From positions 1 to 44,519 of the forward strand of contig CALFUT010000057.1 of the NCBI GenBank assembly GCA_937929805.1: a stretch of DNA of 44,519 bases, read 5' to 3'. Positions within the stretch are counted from its first letter, which is position 1. Each line of letters opens with the position of its first letter. This DNA comes from an uncultured Pirellulaceae bacterium (GTDB lineage: Bacteria; Planctomycetota; Planctomycetia; Pirellulales; Pirellulaceae). Under the pieces are notes generated by a model that did not search any database, was not told the origin of the DNA, and saw nothing but the letters and a program-made list of their open reading frames with translations. The translations under genes were made by a program, and so were the position numbers. Below, piece after piece: positions 26,781-36,600 of the stretch.

Positions 26781-28511
26781 TTATCGACCGCCAGAAAGTT
26801 GCTGCACGCGTGCTTGAAGCTCAGATTCTCGCGACTTGTTGATCTCGACACTCACGACTTCGTTTAAGTTGTCAAACATCTTACGGATGTGATCAATTTC
26901 CCGCTTGTCGTTTGTCAGGCTCTCTAGCCGCACTTGTTCGTCCGTCATCCGGGACCGAATATTTTGTGGGGTATCAAGCTCTTGATAGTCGCGCAGGATT
27001 TGTTTTGCGGTGTCCAAATCTTCCTTCTTAATCGCCGAATCGATGTCTTCTTCAAACACGCGACGTTGGATCACCAATGAAGTGATGTCATTCTGAAAGC
27101 CAGTGATCACACCTTGCGCAAACAAGCGGACGGTGTCATTCGGAACCGACGACGTCACGCTGCGATACAAACCCGGCACAATCGGAAGTTTCTTAAGGGC
27201 TCGTGAGCCCCGTTTGATATAAACCAAACGCAATCGGCCCTCGTCCGGCGGAATCACGATCGATCCCTGCCAATCGGTCTTGCCAATGTATTCGGATGCA
27301 TCTTCTTTTGTCATGCCAATTCGTCGCGACCAGATCTCAATGCCCGGAATGGGGGCGGCATCTTTCTCACGCGAAACGAGCGTCAATTTAGTTGGTTGCT
27401 CCGGCGCCCGAATCACCAACGCCAGTTTTTGTGCGCGTTTACTTTTGCGTTGAGCCAAAGGGCCTCGCTGAGATGAGTGCACGTCGCACATAATCTCGAG
27501 CGTATTTGCCTCTCGGACGGTCAGAAACGTGAACTCGATCGGATCCAGTTTCTTGAGGGCGCCCTTCCGGTCTGTCCGCCGAATAACGGGAAGGAATCGA
27601 TCCTCTTTGCGAATAAATACCGGCGACTGACTATTCTCAACGGCTTCATATGATTCCAAATCGACTCGTTTGTTAACGACGCACGCCTGCAAAGCCCGGG
27701 GTAACAGACGAGCCCCTTCTTTTTGAGTGACTCGATCAATTCGAGCCAGCGGCATGAACGCGTTGCGGAACATCTCCATCACGCAAGCCGAAAGCCGATC
27801 TCGTTGAGCCAGATCTCGATTGACAAGTGCTCCCCATTGGCCGGTTAACATATCGTACTCACGAACTCGCGCACGCGTCGTTCCGTCAGGGCAAGAGAGC
27901 GCAACAACCATCAGTTTGTCGTAGTCTTGAAGGATTGGCTCGCTTTGGAAGCCACCGATCAAATCAGGGTTGCTAATGTTCTCAAGCAGCTGCCACCGCA
28001 ATTGCCGCGGCGCTGCATCGATCGCCAGATCCCAACCGCTCGGGTCGATTAACTCTGCTTGAGCCTGCAATTCCTCTTTCAATCGATCGCTGACCACGGA
28101 CAACTCAGGCGAGCCGTCTAGGCAAATCCAAACCGCGACGCGATACGGACGATACTGCCACGCTCGGTCTTTCGCTTCCAATAGGTCGCTGTTGGAAAGG
28201 TCGGTGTCAAACGTATCCGATTCCGCGATCGAACCTGCTGACACGAATTGCAGGGTTCGCACGTCGTCGGCGGCTGTTTCGGCGGTTGGATCTGGCTCAG
28301 GGTTAGCCACCGATTCAGCATTGGCGGCGTCCTGCTGTGCCTCGATCGCTGTGGTTCCGAAGGCGACGGCACTTTGAAACGAAACGCTCGCCAGCACGAC
28401 CGCGTGGGCAACGCAACGTGCGCAAGAATTGACGAACGATCGTCTACGAGGGCCGCTTGAGAAACGACCCGTGCGATCGGCATTCATTTTTTGGCTGGTG
28501 TCTTCCACCAT
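26781..28511 (-). CDS. secreted protein of unknown function, last gene of the Exb-linked cluster
   Basis: The 576-residue protein has a long basic N-region followed by a signal-like helix (CVAHAVVLASVSFQSAVAFG). The next region, about 100-250, begins with RPYRVAVWICLDGSPELS, and a C-terminal coiled coil runs from about 500 to 576. A Carboxypeptidase-regulatory-like beta segment may lie around TKLTLVSREKDAAPIPGIEIWSRRIG … DWQGSIVIPPDEG. No enzyme motif is recognised. The ATG at 28511 lies one base past the stop of the SBP gene, strong evidence of coupling. Longer in-frame starts would run inside that gene and are rejected. Confidence 0.65.
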   Translation of the reverse strand: MVEDTSQKMNADRTGRFSSGPRRRSFVNSCARCVAHAVVLASVSFQSAVAFGTTAIEAQQDAANAESVANPEPDPTAETAADDVRTLQFVSAGSIAESDTFDTDLSNSDLLEAKDRAWQYRPYRVAVWICLDGSPELSVVSDRLKEELQAQAELIDPSGWDLAIDAAPRQLRWQLLENISNPDLIGGFQSEPILQDYDKLMVVALSCPDGTTRARVREYDMLTGQWGALVNRDLAQRDRLSACVMEMFRNAFMPLARIDRVTQKEGARLLPRALQACVVNKRVDLESYEAVENSQSPVFIRKEDRFLPVIRRTDRKGALKKLDPIEFTFLTVREANTLEIMCDVHSSQRGPLAQRKSKRAQKLALVIRAPEQPTKLTLVSREKDAAPIPGIEIWSRRIGMTKEDASEYIGKTDWQGSIVIPPDEGRLRLVYIKRGSRALKKLPIVPGLYRSVTSSVPNDTVRLFAQGVITGFQNDITSLVIQRRVFEEDIDSAIKKEDLDTAKQILRDYQELDTPQNIRSRMTDEQVRLESLTNDKREIDHIRKMFDNLNEVVSVEINKSRESELQARVQQLSGGR

Positions 28512-28512
28512 T

Positions 28513-30966
28513 TTATTCTGTTTCTTCTGCGGGGCGGATGTCAATTCGCCACCGTTCGATGTTCTGGTAAAGATGAATGAGGTCGCGTCCAATGTTGCTG
28601 ACCGTTGTGCGATAAGCGAAGTGCTCTTTGATCTGCCACAACGGGATGATGGACACGTCCGTGGCAACCTGTTGATGCAGTTGACGCAGCATCGCACAGG
28701 CGCCCTGCCACGTTTGGGAAGTGCCGAGCGCCGCCAGCGTTTGATCGACCGGTGCGCTTACTTCCGTGGCGAAACCGGTACTTCCGATCAGCCGTGTGAT
28801 GTCCGCCAACGGCTCTTCCATCGCGATCTCCAAATACAACAGATCCCAGTTGTCATCGGGTGGGTAGGAATCAATCGGATCCAGTGCTCGAGTCGTCGTG
28901 GGCACGCCTGCCTTGTTCCAAGCGTCGGCAATCGCAAGACACGCCGCATTGGCCGTGCTGCTACGCGGATAAGCCAACACCAGTGAGGGCACCTTGGCCG
29001 CCTTCAAAAACTCTTTCGCGTCTTTGCCTCCGTCGGCAGGCGCCTTTCGCTTCTTGGGCAGCAGCGATAATTTCACCAACACTTGTCCGAGTTTTGTATT
29101 GAACGAAGGAGGCCGAGTCTTAAAGTTGTAGCCGTACGAGATTTGATCGTTTTCTTCGGTACCAATCGGCAGCGGTCCGCTAATGACCTCGCACCCGTTG
29201 ACGATTTTCCCGCCACAGATGTTACGCAAAATCGTTTGTCGATCGATTGCATGAGAGAGCCCGCGACGGAATCCGGTGTCTTTCTCTAAGTCGCCTCGGA
29301 CTTTGGGCAGCAGAAGGTGGATCGTGGGGATCATGTAGGCCCGCGCCTGAACACCCGGCTTTCGTTTCAGCCGAGAAAGATCGCTAACTGGGACTCGATC
29401 GACCACGTCGATGTTTCCGTTCAGCAGTTCCGTGACGGCGTCGCCGGCAAAGTCGAAACGCTGCTCGATGACAACGGGATGTCGTCGGTTGTCCCCATTA
29501 GTCAGTCGAGGGTTCAAATCGAACGTCGAAAAGTCGCTGTCCTGTTCAGTCAGCAGATAAACGCCATCCTGAATTGGCTGGCCGTTCTCTTTTGGTTTCT
29601 GGTAGGTCATGTCGATCAGAGCTTCCGGTCGAACAAAAGCGCGACGGAGCGTGACGGTAACCTGAGACTCATTGTCGATCGCGATCTGGTCGACGACTTT
29701 CGCCCAATCTTCGTTGTAAGCCTCGGATGTTGGGTCCGCCAAGTCTCCAAGTCGGGATGCGATTTCGAAGGTTGTCGTTTGAGGAGCACCAAACAGAGCC
29801 ATGCTCGGATCGATCGTGAACTGGTACTCGTAGCCGTCCTCGTCCTTGCGTTTCAGCGTCCCGTTAAGAAACGTGTACTTCCCGCCCTCCTCAGTCACCC
29901 CCGTCAGTTCGACGATGGTCCGCTGAGTCAATCGGCCGACGCGGCGGGCACCCCAGTGCTCAAAACGATTCGGGTTCGCATCACTGGCAGGTTGCTCGAC
30001 ACCAACGACGATCAGCGGATGCTGATTCAGAACGTCCTCATTCTGTTGTTCGACTTCTGGTCGGCCGGGCGTGATTTGGGCGGCTTTGCGAACTGCCATA
30101 TGAGCCTCACGCCCTTTTCCTTGAGCAGAAAACTCTTGAGACTGAGCAAGCAATTCATCCGATTTTTCAAAGAATCGTTCCCGCCAACGTTTGGCGATTG
30201 GTTCAAAGTCATCGGGGTAATTCTTCTCGACTGCTTCCAAGGTTACGTTGACGGTTGAATAGTTTTCGTCGTCAAACGATTTGGCCACGATTTTGTCGTA
30301 GCAGTTCATAACCACGTCGATCAGTTTCTGACTGATTCCGGGAGGCTGAAAGCCCGGATCTCGCTGGTAGATGTCTTCGAAAATCGACAACGCCAGTTCG
30401 TAGTTGCCTCGTTTGTAGGCGGTCGCTCCATCCTGAAATAAGCACGTTCGCAGCAGCTTCACAACCTGCGTGTCCGCATTGCCACCATGGTCGTAAACCC
30501 ACAAGAGGTTTCGGAACGCTAGGCCGTACTGGTCTTCGGCGATCCATGCTTCTGCCTCGTCGACCAGCAGTTCTTTAAACGTCTTGTAGTCACGAACTTC
30601 GCTGAAAGGGACCGTTAGCAGCCCCTCGCTTTCGGCAAAGTACTCAAAGACCAGATTGCCACTTTGGGGCAACGGATCGCCGGGTGGCTCTCGCAGCGGA
30701 ACAATCTTCAGCACCACCCCTTCGGTTTGCAAAAACAGCAGATCGAAAGGTTCATTCTCAACAATCGGGCGCGAGATATCTTGCATCTCAATCCATTGAG
30801 CATCAGCGTGCGAGGTCAACGTCATTAGCGCGATCAACGGCGCGAATAGCGTGACCAGCAGGCTCAAAAGCTGTGGCTTGGCGAGGATCAAATTGTGCGA
30901 TTGGAGTTTCAATGTTTCCAACTTTACCGTTTCAGTCTTGAAGAAAAGATTCATCACGAGGGACAT
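28513..30966 (-). CDS. TPR-like / family 5 extracellular solute-binding fusion protein
   Basis: The 817-residue exported protein begins with a hydrophobic signal (LLSLLVTLFAPLIALMTLTSHADAQ, about residues 33-57). Residues about 130-320 look like TPR-type helical repeats (AYKRGNYELALSIFEDIYQRDPGF). From about 330 on it is a family 5 (DppA/OppA-like) solute-binding domain, with the characteristic FRRGLSHAIDRQTILRNI helix. No lipobox and no ABC permease or ATPase genes are near. A role as scaffold or sensor seems at least as likely as transport. It starts 18 bases after the PQQ gene stop and abuts the next gene. Confidence 0.7.
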   Translation of the reverse strand: MSLVMNLFFKTETVKLETLKLQSHNLILAKPQLLSLLVTLFAPLIALMTLTSHADAQWIEMQDISRPIVENEPFDLLFLQTEGVVLKIVPLREPPGDPLPQSGNLVFEYFAESEGLLTVPFSEVRDYKTFKELLVDEAEAWIAEDQYGLAFRNLLWVYDHGGNADTQVVKLLRTCLFQDGATAYKRGNYELALSIFEDIYQRDPGFQPPGISQKLIDVVMNCYDKIVAKSFDDENYSTVNVTLEAVEKNYPDDFEPIAKRWRERFFEKSDELLAQSQEFSAQGKGREAHMAVRKAAQITPGRPEVEQQNEDVLNQHPLIVVGVEQPASDANPNRFEHWGARRVGRLTQRTIVELTGVTEEGGKYTFLNGTLKRKDEDGYEYQFTIDPSMALFGAPQTTTFEIASRLGDLADPTSEAYNEDWAKVVDQIAIDNESQVTVTLRRAFVRPEALIDMTYQKPKENGQPIQDGVYLLTEQDSDFSTFDLNPRLTNGDNRRHPVVIEQRFDFAGDAVTELLNGNIDVVDRVPVSDLSRLKRKPGVQARAYMIPTIHLLLPKVRGDLEKDTGFRRGLSHAIDRQTILRNICGGKIVNGCEVISGPLPIGTEENDQISYGYNFKTRPPSFNTKLGQVLVKLSLLPKKRKAPADGGKDAKEFLKAAKVPSLVLAYPRSSTANAACLAIADAWNKAGVPTTTRALDPIDSYPPDDNWDLLYLEIAMEEPLADITRLIGSTGFATEVSAPVDQTLAALGTSQTWQGACAMLRQLHQQVATDVSIIPLWQIKEHFAYRTTVSNIGRDLIHLYQNIERWRIDIRPAEETE

Positions 30967-30983
30967 TCAAAAGGCGACTAGGC

Positions 30984-33900
30984 CTACCACGTTGCCGGAT
31001 CTACTTCGTGGACGGTGCCATCAAGTCCGCCAAAGTACAACTTGTTTTGCCAAAGCAATGGGATCCCGCTAATGGGTTGCCCTAGGTCTTTCTGGTTAAC
31101 GACGTTACCGGTGGCCGGATCAAGCCAAACCAGTAACCCGTTTTGAAAGCCCAGCATGATTTGGCTTCCGGTGACGGTCGGAGGAAACGCGAAACTTTGG
31201 TTCGGGATTCCGATCGACCACTCGGGCGACATCGGAGCCGCCAGCGAGACCAATTGATCGTTGTCTAACACCATCAATAGTCGGTCCGCCACCAGCCAAG
31301 GGCCACCGACGCATTTTGCATCTAGGTTCGCGGTGTCTTGGACGGCGATGTTATTTCCAATCGACAGGGCGATGACCGAGTCTTGCCCGCCATCACGCGT
31401 TACCGCATAAATCGAATCGTTGAATAGTACCGGTCCCGATACAAACTGACCCGATGCCGGGAACGAAGCCACTTCCACCAGCCTCGCAGAACTGCTGGTG
31501 TTTACCAAATGTAGCGTTCCCCCTCCAGATCCGTCGGCTCCAGTTGACGTGAGTGCCACCAAGTCAGTGTCGATGGCGATGGGGTCAAACCAATGCGTTT
31601 TCGTGCCCGGCTTGAGCGGTGGCTGGAATGGAGTTCCCACCATCCGACCATTCTTCGGATCGATCCGAGTTACTTGGCCCTGCATGGATGGAACGATCAA
31701 ATAGCCATCCATCGCCAACGGCTTTGCGTCTGGCGTGTTGGCAGGTGATTCCAACTCCATCAAGCGAGTTTTTTGTTTTGATACGTCAAAATAAACAGCC
31801 GATCCGCGGCCTGTCGGTCCGGTCAACGCAAGCCCGCCGTTTTCCAGTTCGGTCAAATGACGAAAGCGAAGATTCTCCACAATGTCACTGCTGCGAATGG
31901 AATCTCCAGTCGTTCCTGACGCCAGATCGCTGTCGCCTATCATGAAAGCGTCGCCTTGATTGTTGAACGCAAGTAATCCGTTTTCAGTTTCAACCGGAGA
32001 GCCCGCCAGCGAACCACCGAAATCGGTTCGCCAAAGCGGCTTGAGAGATTCTTTGTCCACCAGCGAAACGGACAGCATCCCTGAATCCAGCCGGCGTCGA
32101 ACGTGCAGCAAGTTGTCGTCGATGGTCTGCATCGGAGCGATGAACAGGTCTGTCGGCTCATCCGATGTGCCACGTTCAAACTTGCCAAGCGCTCGTTTGA
32201 TGCGGTACCGAAGAATGCCCTTCGAAGCCAACCACAGATTGTTCCCTTCCGTCAACGCAAACAGTTTGTGCCCGTCTCGGTTGTCCAACAGGTCCGACGC
32301 AAGCGTTCGCACCGGGTTCGTTTCGTTGCTTGCGTCCAACTCCAGCAGACGCATTTCGCCATTGTCAGCAATGTTGAATAACCAACGACCGTACCGTTGG
32401 AAAGGGCTGGTGATCGGCCCATTGGTGATTCGTGAGATCAACTGAACAAGGTTCAACCCAAGTCCGTCCGCCGTCGGTTTCAACACCAACAAGTCACAGC
32501 CCTCGCCGCTGTTGACGGCCACCAAAATGTATCCCGACCACAGATAGGGAGGGATGGCGACCGCATTTTTGTCATGGCCGACATAGTAAACTTCCCTGGC
32601 GGACAAATCATCGCCCGAAAGAATGTAAAGGTTCGAGTAATTTCCAATCTGATAGATGAACGGATCTCGTTCGCTTGCGGCAGCCGATGTGTTGCAAGTT
32701 TGAGGCAATTTGACCGACGCGGTAATCTGTCCCGTCTGAGCATTCACGTTGATCACGTGCCCGTCTGAAGTCGTCACGGTAATTCGCTGCCCGGCAATGG
32801 TTGGCGAGAACATCGAGTTGCCAATTTCTGTCCGCCAAACAACGCCACCCGTGCGTTGATCAAGTCGCAGCAGGTCGTTCCTCTGACCGTCAACCACGAT
32901 CAGCGAGCCATCATCAAGCGACTGAGGCCCGATGGTTGTCTGGTAGCCAACAAAACGACGCCAAACAATCGACCCGTCGCTTGCATCGACTCCGTAGATC
33001 GATCCTTCGGCAAGGAATGTCAGCACTTCGCCCTTCAAGCCCGGAATCGGCGTGCCGGATTTTGAGCCAAGGGCCAAGGTCCGTGAAATCGCAGACGGGG
33101 CAGGGGACTGGCTGGTCGCCGCATCGATGGTCACCGGTTGAACGAGATCACTTTCCCGTTTGCTAACCTCCAGCATCAAGTTTTGTAATGCCTCCCGACT
33201 AGAAAGATCGCCGTAGTTTCGCGTCAGCTTTCGGTATCGTTGAAACGCGGTGTCCGTCTTCCCTTCGTCGGCCAGTTTTTTGATTTCGCCCAACGTCGAC
33301 GCATAGTCTTGCTCTTTTTGAATGTGACCGTCCAATACCTTCACATTGTTCTCGATCTGATCGAGCACTTTTGCGGTGCCGGGGCGTTTGCGGAAGCTTG
33401 GTGGGATGTAGACCGGGTTTTCAATGGTCTTCCGGAAGTTCTCGATCTTTGTCTTGGCTTCCTTCATCTCGCTGACTTCTCTCAGGTCGGTCGCCGCGTG
33501 AGTAATATGTCGAAGCGAAGACGGTAGCATGACGGAAAGATCGTTGCGAATCGAAGGTAGTTCCGATTTCTCGTAGTCACCGTCGGCCAGCGGAGGCAAT
33601 TCAATTTCGGCGCGTTTGAGAACTTCGTCCCAGCGGCTGGCATCGTACGCCGTTCGCAAAACCGCCTGAGCCCGAGTCGCGCGGGCGTCGTGCACGTTCT
33701 TGTGAGTCGGGTACTTTTTGATGTACTCGTCAAATTGCTTGACCGCAGCGGGGTAAGACTGCTTCTTGAAATTGTCCTGCGCCGCTTTGTAAAGGTCTTC
33801 CGCGCTGACGCCAGAAACCGCCAGCCACAACACGCCCACGCCGATCAACAGCGTGGCCAAAACGCCAAAACCAATGTACAGCCACTTGGTTTTCCACTGA

Positions 33901-34544
33901 TTCGACTTGTCAATTTTGCCTTGGAATCCGCGATCCTTGCCGCTGCTGTCCGGTTTTTCGCTGTCATCGAATCCGGCGTCCATGTCCAATGCCGTTTCGT
34001 CATCGAAGCCAGCATTGTCGAACGTCGGTTCCGAGATAACTTCGGGCTCAGGCTCAACCGCCTTTTTCTTCTTTTTCTTTTTGCGTTTCGACTTCTTGGC
34101 TGGCTCTGGCTCGACCTCGGCAACGACCTCTGGCTCAACCTCAGCGACAATTTCTGGCTCGACTTCCGCGATGACTTCAGATTCCGGCTCTGGATCGGGA
34201 GCCGGTTTCGCTGGAACGACTTCTTCGTTGACCCCGCCGATCAGATCTCCCGTGTCGTGCTCGTTATCAGCTGGCTCTTCGGTGACCTCAAAATGATCGG
34301 CCGTTTTCGGCGCAGGAGAATCCGGCGTGACAGGCGCCGGCGGAGCGGCAGCAGACTTGCTCTCTTTGAACAGTTCCCGCGCCTGAGCCTCAGTCAACTG
34401 ATCGTTCTTCACCAAAAACTTCAGGACGGCACTGACTTTGACCACCTTGCCGGGGCTTTCCACTTGGCGGTGGATTTTGCGCAAGATCTTGGCGTCGATC
34501 GTGCCGAGGGCGTCAAGTTTTTCCAATAGCTCACTGGGAGACAT
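30984..34544 (-). CDS. large single-TM protein with TPR-like and PQQ beta-propeller domains
   Basis: The 1186-residue protein begins with a small helical domain (1-70). A low-complexity acidic stretch follows with repeated EVEPE units, then a lysine run and more acidic residues. One membrane helix lies at about 224-246 (YIGFGVLATLLIGVGVLWLAV). A TPR-like segment (AVKQFDEYIKKYPTHKNVH) follows it. From about 480 to the end there is a PQQ-like beta-propeller (YGVDASDGSIVWRRFVGYQT, RLDQRTGGVVWRTEIG, ARIDPKNGRM-type repeats). The propeller would be outside the cytoplasmic membrane, probably a protein-interaction platform as in BamB-like proteins. It directly follows the ExbD genes. Confidence 0.78.
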   Translation of the reverse strand: MSPSELLEKLDALGTIDAKILRKIHRQVESPGKVVKVSAVLKFLVKNDQLTEAQARELFKESKSAAAPPAPVTPDSPAPKTADHFEVTEEPADNEHDTGDLIGGVNEEVVPAKPAPDPEPESEVIAEVEPEIVAEVEPEVVAEVEPEPAKKSKRKKKKKKKAVEPEPEVISEPTFDNAGFDDETALDMDAGFDDSEKPDSSGKDRGFQGKIDKSNQWKTKWLYIGFGVLATLLIGVGVLWLAVSGVSAEDLYKAAQDNFKKQSYPAAVKQFDEYIKKYPTHKNVHDARATRAQAVLRTAYDASRWDEVLKRAEIELPPLADGDYEKSELPSIRNDLSVMLPSSLRHITHAATDLREVSEMKEAKTKIENFRKTIENPVYIPPSFRKRPGTAKVLDQIENNVKVLDGHIQKEQDYASTLGEIKKLADEGKTDTAFQRYRKLTRNYGDLSSREALQNLMLEVSKRESDLVQPVTIDAATSQSPAPSAISRTLALGSKSGTPIPGLKGEVLTFLAEGSIYGVDASDGSIVWRRFVGYQTTIGPQSLDDGSLIVVDGQRNDLLRLDQRTGGVVWRTEIGNSMFSPTIAGQRITVTTSDGHVINVNAQTGQITASVKLPQTCNTSAAASERDPFIYQIGNYSNLYILSGDDLSAREVYYVGHDKNAVAIPPYLWSGYILVAVNSGEGCDLLVLKPTADGLGLNLVQLISRITNGPITSPFQRYGRWLFNIADNGEMRLLELDASNETNPVRTLASDLLDNRDGHKLFALTEGNNLWLASKGILRYRIKRALGKFERGTSDEPTDLFIAPMQTIDDNLLHVRRRLDSGMLSVSLVDKESLKPLWRTDFGGSLAGSPVETENGLLAFNNQGDAFMIGDSDLASGTTGDSIRSSDIVENLRFRHLTELENGGLALTGPTGRGSAVYFDVSKQKTRLMELESPANTPDAKPLAMDGYLIVPSMQGQVTRIDPKNGRMVGTPFQPPLKPGTKTHWFDPIAIDTDLVALTSTGADGSGGGTLHLVNTSSSARLVEVASFPASGQFVSGPVLFNDSIYAVTRDGGQDSVIALSIGNNIAVQDTANLDAKCVGGPWLVADRLLMVLDNDQLVSLAAPMSPEWSIGIPNQSFAFPPTVTGSQIMLGFQNGLLVWLDPATGNVVNQKDLGQPISGIPLLWQNKLYFGGLDGTVHEVDPATW

Positions 34545-34606
34545 TCGTCGTTTCCTTCATTGGCTGTCGTGATCGGGCTGTTGATCGATTCGATCAGCCA
34601 TCGCAA

Positions 34607-35227
34607 TTAATAATCTTCTTCGGTTGTCTTGATTTCCATCTGCAGACCCGCCAGCAGCCCCGTGTCCCACACCGCAACCAAGTTCCGGTGCAGCGAGTCA
34701 ACATGGGCTGTGATGATCAAACGAGTCGCATTGGAACTGTTTTTTGCGTCTAGGACCCGAGTCCGCATTTCCGTTTGGCTGGGCGCCTCTTCTTCTTCGA
34801 CGTCACGCGTCGTGATGTAGTAAATGTTGTTCTGGTCGATCAGAACCTCGATGTAGTCGTCTTCCACTTCTTCCGTTTCGGCGACATTTGTGCTGGGTTC
34901 GTCACTTTTGGCAGGTGGCTGTTCGAACGATTGTTGCAACGTGAACGAAGCCGTGACCATGAAGAAGATCAGTAGCAGGAACGTCACGTCGATCATCGGC
35001 GTCATGTCCAATTCTTCTTCGGGGATCGGCTCGCTTTTTTCAAGCGCCTCTTCGGGCTCATCGTCGCTAACGCCCTTCCAGCCCATATTCTTGTAGCTGA
35101 TATCGCTGGACGAGTCGGATGACTGCCGGCTGGCGTCGTATTCGATCGCGGCCCGGCGTGAATCGTTATCCGGTCCGTCACTGTCGTCACGGAACTCGAA
35201 CTTTTTTGGATCTCCTGATTCTGACAT
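34607..35227 (-). CDS. exbD: ExbD/TolR-type protein with N-terminal extension
   Basis: The 206-residue protein has an acidic cytoplasmic extension of about 75 residues before the ExbD core. The core begins ELDMTPMIDVTFLLLIFFMV, where the aspartate of MIDV is the proton-carrying residue of the ExbD/TolR family. The periplasmic domain contains a variable acidic segment and ends with the usual alpha/beta fold. It starts 2 bases after the stop of the other exbD, so the two are co-translated. The pair with ExbB would form a proton-motive-force-driven motor in the inner membrane. Confidence 0.88.
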   Translation of the reverse strand: MSESGDPKKFEFRDDSDGPDNDSRRAAIEYDASRQSSDSSSDISYKNMGWKGVSDDEPEEALEKSEPIPEEELDMTPMIDVTFLLLIFFMVTASFTLQQSFEQPPAKSDEPSTNVAETEEVEDDYIEVLIDQNNIYYITTRDVEEEEAPSQTEMRTRVLDAKNSSNATRLIITAHVDSLHRNLVAVWDTGLLAGLQMEIKTTEEDY

Positions 35228-35229
35228 GG

Positions 35230-35712
35230 TTACTTCTCCTCCACTGCGACGTGGATTTTTCGCGTCTTGGCAAGTTCAGACAGATTGACCCCGCGCTTGA
35301 TCATTTCGATCAACCCCGTGCGCACATCTCCCTCGCCTTTGATCAACACGGCCTCCTTGGTTGGGTTGCGCGTGAACTCGTCCTCGACATACGCCCCAAC
35401 CTCCTCTTCCAACAGGTCCGGATCTTGCAGCGGGATCAGATCCGCTTCGTTCATTGACGATCCCTTGTAGACCTTGAACGTTTCCGTGGATGAATCTGCA
35501 GTTGCCACCATCACAACGCAATTTTTCTCCGGCACGTTGAACGTGACGCTGGCGACCGGCAAGTCGATCGTCTTCTGTGGATCCATTTTGGACACGACGA
35601 CAAAAAACGCCAGCAACAGGAACGTGACGTCGATCATCGCCGTCATGTCCAGTTCCGCGTCTTCTTTTTTCCGCTTGGGTTTCGGAATTCCAGATTGGTC
35701 GTCGTCAGCCAT
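35230..35712 (-). CDS. exbD: ExbD/TolR-type protein
   Basis: The 160-residue protein has a short charged N-terminus (KPKRKKEDAELD) followed by MTAMIDVTFLLLAFFVVV, which contains the conserved membrane aspartate. The periplasmic domain of about 110 residues ends LAKTRKIHVAVEEK. The family is typically 130-150 residues. It lies 162 bases after the exbB stop and 2 bases before the second exbD. Two non-identical ExbD subunits suggest a heteromeric peptide around the ExbB pentamer. Confidence 0.9.
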   Translation of the reverse strand: MADDDQSGIPKPKRKKEDAELDMTAMIDVTFLLLAFFVVVSKMDPQKTIDLPVASVTFNVPEKNCVVMVATADSSTETFKVYKGSSMNEADLIPLQDPDLLEEEVGAYVEDEFTRNPTKEAVLIKGEGDVRTGLIEMIKRGVNLSELAKTRKIHVAVEEK

Positions 35713-35874
35713 CGAGTTGGTCAGCGTCCTTTAGAAAGGCAATGAATGAAACAGGCAATAAAACAAAATGCGTGAACCGTTCGCGGGCGGTAAAAAGTTT
35801 GTGCGAACAAGGAGTAGAAATCTTGGTCGAAGCTATTCGCCTTCGCGATTTAGTTGAGCATTGCTCGGTGGAAA

Positions 35875-36519
35875 CTATTTGGTTGGGAAACGGATGGTCG
35901 CTTCTTTGAAGACTTCTAGGAATTGGTTTGCACCGTACAGGACCAAGTCTTCCATTTTGCGGATGCGAACATTGATGTAAGCGGTACACAACACCAACGG
36001 AACCGCAATCGCCAGTCCAAGCGACGTGGTAATCAACGCGAACTGAATATCCTGAGCCAGCTTCGACACTTCGACTGTGGCGTTCGGGTCGGCAAGCTTC
36101 GCGAACGCTTTCATCATCCCCAGCACAGTCCCCAGCAGCCCGACCATGGGAGCCACTTTGATCACGGTGTAAACCCAGCTCAACCGGTATTCAAGATCCT
36201 GTAGCACATCACGTTGGAAGCGGTCGTTGATCAGCTGCTTGACCTTTCCGTAACCAATCTTGCGGTTCCGAATTGCCAGCTCGGCCAGTTGGCACGTCGC
36301 CCGGCGGTCGCCCTCACAAACCTCGGCGGCCGGTTCGAACTCGCCTCGCGATAGCGGCACTTCGACAGCCTGAAGGAACTCGTTTTGAGCCTCTTCAGTT
36401 TGAAACTGTTTCTGGCGTACTCGTGCACCAACGATCACGACGCAGAAAGCGCCCCACATGGCGATCAAGAACATGCACAGGTAGATGATGTAACCGGCTA
36501 GGTCAAAAATAAAATCCAT
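35875..36519 (-). CDS. exbB: MotA/TolQ/ExbB proton channel protein
   Basis: The 214-residue protein has three membrane helices, at about 7-30, 117-140 and 158-182. The second carries the family signature VAPMVGLLGTVLGMMKAF. The third contains the LITTSLGLAIAVP segment with a Thr-Thr pair typical of the proton path. ExbB-type pentamers with ExbD dimers use the proton motive force to drive an outer-envelope partner (TonB, Tol-Pal or unknown). The following gap of 162 bases shows no gene. Confidence 0.92.
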   Translation of the reverse strand: MDFIFDLAGYIIYLCMFLIAMWGAFCVVIVGARVRQKQFQTEEAQNEFLQAVEVPLSRGEFEPAAEVCEGDRRATCQLAELAIRNRKIGYGKVKQLINDRFQRDVLQDLEYRLSWVYTVIKVAPMVGLLGTVLGMMKAFAKLADPNATVEVSKLAQDIQFALITTSLGLAIAVPLVLCTAYINVRIRKMEDLVLYGANQFLEVFKEATIRFPTK

Positions 36520-36600
36520 CGTATAGAGTCTCAGTTAGAAATTTTGAGTGCTGCGATTGTCAAGAATAATGAACACGGTGAACGCGGTAAGGCTTGAACC

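Noticed and set aside
28512-28697. N-terminal extension of the last gene of the Exb-linked cluster
   Set aside because: It overlaps the 3' end of the solute-binding gene. Its composition is that of an out-of-frame reading.
33690-34529. Long open frame opposite the PQQ protein gene
   Set aside because: It is antisense to the low-complexity and TM region of a well-supported gene. Its Phe/Arg/Leu-rich composition is typical of a shadow reading.
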